Below are positions 1-6,315 of a stretch of 20,941 nt of DNA, in pieces (positions within the stretch are counted from its first letter, which is position 1; the number at the start of each line of letters is the position of its first letter). The stretch covers positions 1-20,941 of the forward strand of contig JBNLFS010000099.1 of NCBI GenBank assembly GCA_050305635.1, read 5' to 3'. The DNA comes from Thiodiazotropha sp050305635. GTDB lineage: Bacteria; Pseudomonadota; Gammaproteobacteria; Chromatiales; Chromatiaceae. The position numbers and the translations under genes are program-made. The notes beneath the pieces were generated by a model. That model had not been told where the DNA came from, made no database searches, and saw only the letters and a list, made by a program, of their open reading frames with translations.

Positions 1-29
1 TTATTTGGAATGACCAAACGGCGCTCCTT

Positions 30-50
30 GCGCCTTGATGGGCGCTTTTT
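30..50 (+). terminator. Rho-independent terminator of an upstream plus-strand transcript
   Basis: GCGCC (30-34) pairs with GGCGC (41-45) around a six-base loop and is followed directly by TTTTT. The left arm can also pair with GGCGC at 20-24. The form is that of an intrinsic terminator for a gene left of the window, read on the plus strand. No convincing coding sequence is visible in 1-149. Confidence 0.55.
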
Positions 51-149
51 CTGACGCAACAGTGCCCATCGGATGAGTGTTAACAGACCCTAGGGCGCAC
101 TATTTGAAAACGGATTTCATCGTTAACCAAAATCAGGACACTGGAATCG

Positions 150-497
150 ATGTGCGATATGAATGACCGAACATTTTTTACAGCAGGGAAAGCAATAGTT
201 GCATCCCTACTTTTGATTGCTTTAAGCGGTTGCAGTGGTGAATCTCACGATCACCCCGAACGGGTCACTGGTGAGCAATTGTTCAATTATCATTGCGCGG
301 GATGTCATAAGACGTCGGGTTCAGGAAACTTTCTCAAAGGGATCCCCGCCAGTAAGGATACCTATTTGACCCGTCTGCAAATCGCGCACAAGTTGAAATC
401 CGACGGTTCGGATGGTTCGAAAATGCCGGGTTTTCCGAATATGAGCGAGGCTGAAGCGGAAAAGATCGCGTCTTATGTGAAAGGCATGAAACCCTGA
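150..497 (+). CDS. Small c-type cytochrome, probable lipoprotein
   Basis: Predicted 115-aa exported monohaem cytochrome c. Residues 13-27 form a hydrophobic signal segment ending in LSGC, a lipobox with Cys28 as the likely lipidated residue, so the protein is probably membrane-anchored and faces the periplasm. The haem site is CAGCH (49-53). A Met in KMPGF near residue 92 is the likely sixth ligand. The length fits a single class I cytochrome c domain. The partner and the electron path are unknown. It converges on the rnf operon and may or may not belong to the nif region. An ATG nine bases downstream (159) is an equally possible start; no strong ribosome binding site decides between them. 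Confidence 0.8.
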   Translation: MCDMNDRTFFTAGKAIVASLLLIALSGCSGESHDHPERVTGEQLFNYHCAGCHKTSGSGNFLKGIPASKDTYLTRLQIAHKLKSDGSDGSKMPGFPNMSEAEAEKIASYVKGMKP

Positions 498-599
498 GGC
501 GTTGCTGGATCACTCACACCTGCCATGGCGGTAAGGTCAAGTCGCCAAATGGGTGAAACAGCGCGCTTCACACCAACCATCAGGGTTTTAGGGGTGACA

Positions 600-623
600 T
601 GACTGATCATTCCCGATCAATCA
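600..623. repeat. Short inverted repeat at the end of rnfH
   Basis: TGACTGATC (600-608) faces GATCAATCA (615-623) with one mismatch and a six-base loop. It overlaps the rnfH stop codon and lies between two convergent genes. No T-run follows on either strand, so a terminator role is only a possibility. Confidence 0.3.
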
Positions 624-895
624 TCTGAGTCATCATCCCCATCGCGCCGTTCGACCAATTCCGGATCGGCGGTGATCTCCCGGTACACTTCGATGCGTTC
701 ACCTTCATTGACCCGGCTGTCGAGTTTGGTGAGTTTGCCAAAGATACCCACCTTCTGTTTTTCCAGATCGATGTCCGGAAACTGATTCAGGATACCGGAG
801 CGATCGATGGCTTCACGCACCGTGGAGCCATCCGGCACATCGAGTTTTAGCCAGATCTGTTTAAACTTATCCGCGTAGGCAACACCGACATTCAT
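617..895 (-). CDS. rnfH: RnfH family protein
   Basis: A 92-aa protein of the RnfH/UPF0125 family, a small beta-grasp (ubiquitin-like) fold often encoded at the end of rnf operons. Recognisable stretches are VAYADKFKQ near the N-terminus, VPDGSTVREAIDRSGI (about 20-35), and VGIFGKLTKLDSRVNEGERIEVYR (about 49-72). The tail is highly acidic (DGDDDSDD). Its role is not established; it is not a core Rnf subunit. It begins 11 bases after the rnfE stop codon, with AGGAGA six bases before the ATG, so it is the last gene of the rnf operon. Confidence 0.93.
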   Translation of the reverse strand: MNVGVAYADKFKQIWLKLDVPDGSTVREAIDRSGILNQFPDIDLEKQKVGIFGKLTKLDSRVNEGERIEVYREITADPELVERRDGDDDSDD

Positions 896-906
896 GGGTA
901 TCTCCT

Positions 907-1602
907 TCAGGAAGTCGATTCGAGTGACAGGCCCGCGCCATCGGCAGCGGCTTTGGCCTGTCGCTGCGCAAGACTGCGATCGAGCAGACGCTTGCCGGCC
1001 AGGATGAAGCCGAGCATGAGGAAACCGCCCGGTGGCAGGATGATCAGCAGAAAGCCCTTGTAATCCGGAATCAATATCAGTTCGATTATCTTCGCCCAGC
1101 TGCCCAGAAGCATCTCTGCGTTCGCAAACAGGGTTCCACTACCCAGTACTTCGCGAGTGGCGCCCAGCACCACCAGCGCCAGGGTGAAACCGACACCCAT
1201 CATCAGGCCATCAACCATGGAAGCCAGCACCGTGTTGCGAGACGCGAAGGATTCCGCTCGTCCGAGGATCGCGCAGTTGGTGACGATCAGCGGTATGAAC
1301 AGGCCCAGAACTTTGTGCAGATCGTGGACCCAGGCATTCATGGACATGTCCACCAGGGTGACCAGCACGGCGATAATCAGGACGAACACGGGAATCCGCA
1401 CCTGAGGGGTGATAATGCCCCGCAGCAGGGAGATGAACAGACCCGATGCCACCAGCACCACAGTGGTGGCCAGTCCCATGCCCAGGCCGTTGGTGGCGGT
1501 TCCGGTCACGGCGAGCAGGGGGCAGAGTCCCAGAGCCTGGGCGAACACGATGTTGTTGTCCCAGATCCCGTCCTTCGTGATGCGTTTGTAGTCGGTACTC
1601 AT
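907..1602 (-). CDS. rnfE: Rnf complex subunit E
   Basis: A 231-aa integral membrane subunit of the Rnf complex, homologous to NqrD and RsxE. RnfA and RnfE are paired inverted-topology subunits that hold an iron-sulfur centre within the membrane. Visible family marks are DGIWDNNIVFAQALGLCPLLAVT (about 11-33) and GLFIPLIVTNCAILGRAE (about 100-117), each with the conserved Cys (LGLCP and TNCAILG). About six hydrophobic helices are evident. It starts six bases after the rnfG stop codon and sits in the conserved ABCDGE order. The hydrophilic C-terminal tail after the last helix is typical of the family. Confidence 0.97.
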   Translation of the reverse strand: MSTDYKRITKDGIWDNNIVFAQALGLCPLLAVTGTATNGLGMGLATTVVLVASGLFISLLRGIITPQVRIPVFVLIIAVLVTLVDMSMNAWVHDLHKVLGLFIPLIVTNCAILGRAESFASRNTVLASMVDGLMMGVGFTLALVVLGATREVLGSGTLFANAEMLLGSWAKIIELILIPDYKGFLLIILPPGGFLMLGFILAGKRLLDRSLAQRQAKAAADGAGLSLESTS

Positions 1603-1608
1603 CGGGCG

Positions 1609-2292
1609 CTACTCCTGTGTCGGGGCCGGTGTCGGGACATTTGCGCGGGAAACGGTGGATTCCGTAAGGGTTGGAGGACTCAACAGTTCATCCCGGTGCG
1701 CCTGGAAAAACGCCAGTCCCTGGTGTACCGCACCCACCACGCCGCGGGGTGTGATGGTGGCGCCGCTGAACTGATCGAAATCACCGCCATCCTTTTTCAC
1801 GTGCCACTGTTTCTCCGTGGTATTCGCCAGGGAGTGATCGTTGAAGCTGAGGATCCAGTCGTCCTTTTCCCGTTCGATTTTGTCACCGAGACCGGGGGTT
1901 TCGGCATGCGCCAGCACCCGCACGCCGAGAATCTCGCCCTCGGCGTTGACCCCCATAATGAGGCGGATATCCCCGGCATAGCCCTGGCCGACGATCTCCC
2001 AGGCGAGGGCGTTGACCTTCATGCCGTGGAGCCCGCGGTAGACAGTCAGCGCATGACCTTTGTCGTCCTGCAGGGTCAGGGGCTGGTTCAGCAGGTCGCT
2101 GTCATAGGTCTCGGCCGGTACCACCTGGTTCAGGGAGCTGAGCAGGTCCTCCTGCTGACGGGCTTGGATGTCTTCCTTAGTGGCCAAATTGCCGGCCACC
2201 AGGAGTGCCGTTGCGAGGGTCGAGAAGCCGCCCAGCAGGACCGCCTGGTAACCGACCCGTTTACGGTATGCGGGTTCCTTGGGTGTGCTCAT
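1609..2292 (-). CDS. rnfG: Rnf complex FMN-binding subunit G
   Basis: A 227-aa subunit with one N-terminal transmembrane helix (about 14-36) and an FMN-binding domain facing the periplasm. The covalent flavin motif SGATIT lies at about 176-181; the Thr of SGAT is the expected FMN-phosphothreonine site, attached by the flavin transferase ApbE, which is not encoded in this window. The block around HAETPGLGDKI (about 129-139) is also typical of RnfG/NqrC. The start codon overlaps the rnfD stop by four bases (ATGA), which implies translational coupling. Confidence 0.97.
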   Translation of the reverse strand: MSTPKEPAYRKRVGYQAVLLGGFSTLATALLVAGNLATKEDIQARQQEDLLSSLNQVVPAETYDSDLLNQPLTLQDDKGHALTVYRGLHGMKVNALAWEIVGQGYAGDIRLIMGVNAEGEILGVRVLAHAETPGLGDKIEREKDDWILSFNDHSLANTTEKQWHVKKDGGDFDQFSGATITPRGVVGAVHQGLAFFQAHRDELLSPPTLTESTVSRANVPTPAPTQE

Positions 2293-3377
2293 CCGATGTC
2301 CGCCCCCTCGTCGACGTAGTTCAATGGATTACCCTTGCGATCACGACCGTAGACCCGGGGTTTGAGGTAGTGATCGATGAGTGGGGTGCAGGCGTTCATG
2401 AACATCACCGCAAAGGCCACACCCTCGGGATAGCCGGCCCAGGTGCGAATCGCGAACACCAGCAGACCGCAGCCCGCGCCGAACAGCAGTTGTCCCGACT
2501 TGGATACCGGCGAGGTGACCAGGTCAGTGGCGATGTAGAAGGCACAGAGGATCGCCGCGCCGCTGAACAGGTGGGTCATGGGGCCCACGTAGTGCTGTGG
2601 GTCGATCAGATGAAACAGACCGGAGAACAGCACCAGGCTACCCAGGGTCGCGGCCGGAATGTGCCAGGTGATCACCTTCTTGTAGATCAGGAACAGCCCG
2701 CCCGGCAACAGCAGCAGGGCCGAGGTTTCACCCAGACTGCCCGCGGTCTGTCCGGTGACCAGTTGCCACAGGGGATCGACCTGCTGTCCGGCCTCCTGCA
2801 GGCCGATACCCCGTCCGAGTTCGGTTTTCAGATGGCCCAGAGTGGTCGCGCTGCTGACCGCGTCGATGGTGTCGGACAGGCCGAAGGTGATACGCAGTCC
2901 CTCCAGCAGACCGGGTGCGTGCTCGGAGAACAGGGGGACCGGATGGGTGAACAGGGTCATCTCCAGGGGAAAGGAGATCAAGAGGGCCACCCGCGCGACC
3001 ATCGCCGGATTGAACAGGTTCTGACCGATACCGCCGAAGACCTGCTTGGCCACGATGATTGCGAGGATGGCGCCGACCACGCCGATCCACCAGGGCGCCC
3101 AGGGGGGCAGGGTCATGGCCAGCAGCCAGCCGGTGAGCAGGGCGGAGCCGTCGAACAGAAACATGCGCTGGGGCTTGCCCGCCAGTTTCAGGGAAAAGGA
3201 CTCGGCCAGCACACAGGCGAGCAGGGTGATCGCAAACAGGAAGATCGCCGGCCAGCCGAACTGATAGAGGCTGAACAGGGTGGCCGGCAACAGGCTCAAC
3301 ATCACCAGCCCCATGGTCCGGGAGACACTGTTGCGGGCATGTACATAGGGGCCGAAGATCGGCTGGGGGTCGTTCAT
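2289..3377 (-). CDS. rnfD: Rnf complex membrane subunit D
   Basis: A 362-aa polytopic membrane subunit, homologous to NqrB and RsxD, that carries a covalently bound FMN and forms part of the ion path. Family marks are FGGIGQNLFNPAMVARV (about 114-130) and the flavin-site region DAVSSATTLGH (about 172-182). The usual SGAT is SSAT here, but the key Thr (about 178) remains. FSGAAILCAFYIATDLVTSP in the C-terminal half is also characteristic. It overlaps both neighbours by four bases (ATGA), upstream with rnfC and downstream with rnfG. Confidence 0.97.
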   Translation of the reverse strand: MNDPQPIFGPYVHARNSVSRTMGLVMLSLLPATLFSLYQFGWPAIFLFAITLLACVLAESFSLKLAGKPQRMFLFDGSALLTGWLLAMTLPPWAPWWIGVVGAILAIIVAKQVFGGIGQNLFNPAMVARVALLISFPLEMTLFTHPVPLFSEHAPGLLEGLRITFGLSDTIDAVSSATTLGHLKTELGRGIGLQEAGQQVDPLWQLVTGQTAGSLGETSALLLLPGGLFLIYKKVITWHIPAATLGSLVLFSGLFHLIDPQHYVGPMTHLFSGAAILCAFYIATDLVTSPVSKSGQLLFGAGCGLLVFAIRTWAGYPEGVAFAVMFMNACTPLIDHYLKPRVYGRDRKGNPLNYVDEGADIG

Positions 3378-4879
3378 GATTCCGCTCCTGCCAAAGAGGC
3401 CTTCTCCGCCTCGGCCTTTTTCTTGGCCTCGGCTTCCTGTTTGCGTTTCAGCATGGCTTCCCGCTTTGCCTGTTTGATCTTTTCCATGCGTTCAGTACGG
3501 GCTTCGGCCAGACGTTTGGTCTCCCCCTGCTTGTGTGCGGCCCGCTGTCGGGACGCCAACTCGCCCTTGGCATAGTTGAAGTAATGCACCAGCGGGATCT
3601 GTGAGGGACAGACATAGGCGCAGGAGCCACAGGCGATGCAGTCCAGCAGACCCATTTTGACCGAATTGTCGAGCCCACCGGCGCGGATCTGCGCAGCCAT
3701 CTCCAGGGGCACCAGGCCGCAGGGACAGGCGTTGACGCAACTCGCACATCGGATGCAGGGCATCGCCGGGTTTGGATTGATCTCCTGAGCGGAAAGCGCA
3801 AGCAATCCATTGCTGCCCTTGACTACCGGCACCCGGGTGCTCGGCAGAGGCTGACCCATCATCGGTCCGCCGCTGATCAGACGCTGCGGCTCGACTTTGA
3901 AACCACCGCAATGGTCGACCAGATGGGACAGGGGCGTCCCGATCAGCACCTCCAGATTGCGGGGCTGGCGGATCGCGTCCCCGGTCACCGTGACCACCCG
4001 GGAAATCAGCGGTCTGCCCAGTACGATGGCGTCGTGAACCGCCAGGGCAGTCGCCACGTTATGCACCACCACGCCGATGTCCGCGGTGAGACCCCGGGCC
4101 GGGGTCTCCTTGCCGGTCAGGGTCTGCACCAGGTGTTTTTCCGAACCCATGGGATAGCGGGTGGGCAGGCCCACGACGCTGACCGAGTCGTAGGCTTGCG
4201 CGGCCGCGTGCATCGCCGCCTGGGCCAGGGGCTTGTTGTTTTCGATGGCGAACAGCACGTGGTCCACATCCAGGGCCCGCGCCATCAGCAGCACACCGAG
4301 CAGCACCTGTTCGGATTTCTCCTGCATCAGCCGATCGTCGCAGGTCAGATAGGGCTCGCACTCCGCACCATTGATCACCAGGGTGTGCAGGCGATAGCGC
4401 TTGCGCAGATTCAGCTTCACCGCGGAGGGGAAGGTGGCGCCACCCATGCCGACGATACCGGCCTGGGCGACCCGTGAGGCGATCTCGTCCGCTTCCAGTG
4501 ACAGGGGATCGGCAACCGGATCCAGTTTGTCGGTCCAGGTGTCGAGACCATCCGGTTTCAGGGTGATGGTGCGCACCAGGAGCCCTGAAGGGTGATGGGC
4601 CGGGTAGCCGCCCACCCCCATGATCCGGCCCGAGGTCGGCGCATGCACCGGTGCGGAGATCGCGCCTTGGCTGCGTGCCAGGATGTCGCCTTTTCTGACT
4701 TCGTCGCCTCGCCGCACCAGGGGCTCGGCCGCCGCGCCGATATGCTGCTGCAGCGGGATGTGCAGCAGCGGGGCCATGGGCAGACTCTCGATCGCCTGAC
4801 CGGCACTGAGTTCCTTGCGGTCGTCCGGATGAACGCCGCCGCGAATCTTGAACAGTTTGAACAGTTGCGCGGTTTGCAT
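3374..4879 (-). CDS. rnfC: Rnf complex subunit C (NADH and ferredoxin-type Fe-S subunit)
   Basis: A 501-aa peripheral cytoplasmic subunit that exchanges electrons with NADH. In order: N-terminal RnfC barrel domain; FMN/NADH-binding region with GMGGATFPSAVK (about 144-155) and NGAECEPYLTCD (about 170-181); SLBB-like segment; two CxxCxxCxxxC [4Fe-4S] motifs at Cys375/378/381/385 and 414/417/420/424. The last 60 residues are a Lys/Ala/Glu-rich, probably helical tail, typical of gammaproteobacterial RnfC. I set the start at the ATG at 4879, giving MQTAQLFKLF, because it overlaps the rnfB stop as TGATG; the upstream extension only shadows rnfB. Confidence 0.97.
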   Translation of the reverse strand: MQTAQLFKLFKIRGGVHPDDRKELSAGQAIESLPMAPLLHIPLQQHIGAAAEPLVRRGDEVRKGDILARSQGAISAPVHAPTSGRIMGVGGYPAHHPSGLLVRTITLKPDGLDTWTDKLDPVADPLSLEADEIASRVAQAGIVGMGGATFPSAVKLNLRKRYRLHTLVINGAECEPYLTCDDRLMQEKSEQVLLGVLLMARALDVDHVLFAIENNKPLAQAAMHAAAQAYDSVSVVGLPTRYPMGSEKHLVQTLTGKETPARGLTADIGVVVHNVATALAVHDAIVLGRPLISRVVTVTGDAIRQPRNLEVLIGTPLSHLVDHCGGFKVEPQRLISGGPMMGQPLPSTRVPVVKGSNGLLALSAQEINPNPAMPCIRCASCVNACPCGLVPLEMAAQIRAGGLDNSVKMGLLDCIACGSCAYVCPSQIPLVHYFNYAKGELASRQRAAHKQGETKRLAEARTERMEKIKQAKREAMLKRKQEAEAKKKAEAEKASLAGAES

Positions 4880-5409
4880 CAGGCCACCTTGGCCGGCTCC
4901 GGCCAGTACCATGTCTGTAGGGTGAATTGAACCGGCCGCATCTCGATGCATTCGGTCGGGCAGACGTCGTAACACTTCTCACATCCGGTACAGGCATCCG
5001 CGAATACCGCGTGAATCTGTTTGGGACCGCCGAGAATCGCGTCGGTGGGGCAGCGTTTGAAACACTTGGTGCAACCCACGCAGAGATTCTCATGGATGAA
5101 GGCTACCCGGGGGGCCTGCTCCTCGACCCCGGACAGATCCACGCTCACCCCGAGCTTCTCCGCCAGCGCCTCCGCCAGCGCCTTACCGCCGGGTGGGCAG
5201 AGGGTCACCGGCGCTTCCCCATTGGCGACGGCGGCGGCGGCCGGCGAGCAGCCCGGGTAACCGCACTGACCGCACTGGGAGCCGGGCAGCAGTCCTTCGA
5301 TCTCCTCCTGCAGGGGGTTACCCTCCACGGCGAGATATTTCGCGGCGACGCCCAGCATGGCGCCCATCGTCACGCCTAATAAAGTAATGATCAGAATTGC
5401 GCTAACCAT
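4879..5409 (-). CDS. rnfB: Rnf complex ferredoxin-like subunit B
   Basis: A 176-aa iron-sulfur subunit with an N-terminal membrane helix (about 3-27), thought to pass electrons to or from soluble ferredoxin. A four-cysteine [4Fe-4S] domain (Cys46, 49, 54 and 71; SQCGQCGYPGC) is followed by two ferredoxin motifs, Cys110/113/116/120 and Cys140/143/146/150. The start is the ATG at 5409 because AGGAG lies seven bases before it; a TTG six bases upstream is less likely. It follows rnfA after 25 bases and overlaps rnfC by TGATG. For nitrogenase this subunit is the likely point where reverse electron flow reduces a ferredoxin. Confidence 0.97.
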   Translation of the reverse strand: MVSAILIITLLGVTMGAMLGVAAKYLAVEGNPLQEEIEGLLPGSQCGQCGYPGCSPAAAAVANGEAPVTLCPPGGKALAEALAEKLGVSVDLSGVEEQAPRVAFIHENLCVGCTKCFKRCPTDAILGGPKQIHAVFADACTGCEKCYDVCPTECIEMRPVQFTLQTWYWPEPAKVA

Positions 5410-5420
5410 CGTCAAACTCC

Positions 5421-5445
5421 TTCAATGACTGGCTTCAATGACTGG
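5421..5445. repeat. 12-bp tandem duplication at the rnfA/rnfB junction
   Basis: TTCAATGACTGG occurs at 5421-5432 and again at 5434-5445, one base apart. The second copy covers the rnfA stop codon, the first lies just before the rnfB ribosome binding site. It looks like a small slippage duplication. Confidence 0.8.
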
Positions 5446-6013
5446 TGAGGCCGGCAAATCCCATGAACGCCAGAGACATCAGTCCGGCCACCACGAAGGC
5501 GATTGGTGCGCCGCTGAACGCCAGGGGGACATTGGCGAGTGCCAGGCGTTCGCGCAAACCGGCGAACATCACCAGCACGACCGTGAAACCCAGTGCCGAT
5601 CCAAAGCCGTACATCAGGCTCGCCAGCAGGTCGTGATCCTGCTGCACATTCAGCAGGGCGACTCCCAGCACCGCGCAGTTGGTGGTGATCAGGGGCAGGA
5701 AGATACCCAGCACCTGATAGAGTGCGGGCGAGGTTTTGCGCACCACCATTTCGGTGAACTGCACCACCACGGCAATCACGAGAATGAAGGTCAGAATGCG
5801 CAGAAAACCGAGATCCAGGGGCATCAGGACGTAGTGTTCCAGCAACCAGCCGGCGAAGGCCGCCAGGGTCAGTACAAAGGTCGTCGCCAGGCCCATGCCG
5901 AGGGCCGAGTCGAGCTTGTTGGAGACGCCCATGAACGGGCAGAGTCCCAGGAACTTGACCAGGACGACATTATTGACCAGCGCGGTTGATAGAATGATCA
6001 GCAGATATTCCAT
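5435..6013 (-). CDS. rnfA: Rnf complex subunit A
   Basis: A 192-aa integral membrane subunit, homologous to NqrE and RsxA, and partner of RnfE around the intramembrane iron-sulfur centre. Family marks are VNNVVLVKFLGLCPFMGVS (about 12-30) and LGIFLPLITTNCAVLGVAL (about 94-112), each with the conserved Cys. I chose the ATG at 6013, which gives the standard N-terminus MEYLLI. The reading frame stays open about 100 bases upstream, but that stretch holds the predicted sigma-54 promoter and its translation does not resemble RnfA. First gene of the rnfABCDGEH operon. Confidence 0.96.
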   Translation of the reverse strand: MEYLLIILSTALVNNVVLVKFLGLCPFMGVSNKLDSALGMGLATTFVLTLAAFAGWLLEHYVLMPLDLGFLRILTFILVIAVVVQFTEMVVRKTSPALYQVLGIFLPLITTNCAVLGVALLNVQQDHDLLASLMYGFGSALGFTVVLVMFAGLRERLALANVPLAFSGAPIAFVVAGLMSLAFMGFAGLTSH

Positions 6014-6049
6014 GGATCTCTCGGTTAGGATCTGACATGGAAATCCCCC

Positions 6050-6065
6050 AACAAAAAATATGCCA
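6050..6065 (-). promoter_or_regulatory. Probable sigma-54 promoter of the rnf operon
   Basis: Read on the minus strand this is TGGCATATTTTTTGTT. The -24 half is perfect (TTGGCA with the base before), but the -12 half reads GT where GC is expected, with the right ten-base spacing. It lies about 37 bases before the rnfA ATG, and two NifA boxes lie 120-190 bases upstream. The weak -12 element keeps confidence moderate. Confidence 0.5.
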
Positions 6066-6187
6066 ATTAAGAAATAGCCTTCCCATGATTCCATCCAGAT
6101 ACCGAAAAACACCCTGTAGAACGCTGAATCGGCGGGGTAAAGCCATGCACTCCTTAACTCGCTCCGGAAAATTGCCCTGGCGCGGTT

Positions 6188-6203
6188 TGTAGGGTTTCAA
6201 ACA
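6188..6203. promoter_or_regulatory. NifA upstream activator box, rnf-proximal
   Basis: TGT-AGGGTTTCAA-ACA is an exact match to the NifA consensus TGT-N10-ACA. It lies between the divergent rnfA and nifL genes, about 100 bases before the expected nifLA transcription start and about 155 bases before that of rnf. Confidence 0.7.
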
Positions 6204-6220
6204 GCTTTCGAGGATCGGAT

Positions 6221-6236
6221 TGTAATGTTGACGACA
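6221..6236. promoter_or_regulatory. NifA upstream activator box, nifL-proximal
   Basis: TGT-AATGTTGACG-ACA is a second exact match to TGT-N10-ACA, 33 bases (about three helical turns) from the first, so both would face the same side of the DNA. One box pair could serve both divergent promoters. Confidence 0.7.
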
Positions 6237-6278
6237 AACCCGCCAAGCGGTAGCGTCGAGGCCCGGGGGTTCGCTGCG

Positions 6279-6294
6279 TGGTATGGGAATTGCA
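6279..6294 (+). promoter_or_regulatory. Sigma-54 promoter of nifLA
   Basis: TGGTATGGGAATTGCA carries GG-N10-GC with a perfect TTGCA -12 half and a TGG-A -24 half. Two NifA boxes lie 43-91 bases upstream. Transcription would begin near 6305, only about 11 bases before the first nifL ATG (6316). That favours the second ATG at 6343 if this promoter is used. Confidence 0.6.
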
Positions 6295-6315
6295 GCGCCA
6301 ATAGGTCAAGATTAG

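Noticed and set aside
1..119. Minus-strand frame ending in TAA at 1-3 as the end of a gene
   Set aside because: The frame meets a TAG about 100 bases upstream, leaving at most about 30 codons with no family resemblance and no start signals.
1315..3575. Long plus-strand open frames across rnfE, rnfG and rnfD (334 and 456 codons)
   Set aside because: Shadows of the rnf genes in a GC-rich region; composition is Gln/His/Gly-rich and no family is recognisable.
6014..6112. N-terminal extension of RnfA to 6112
   Set aside because: It would add a segment not seen in RnfA and would translate across the predicted promoter; MEYLLI at 6013 is the family start.
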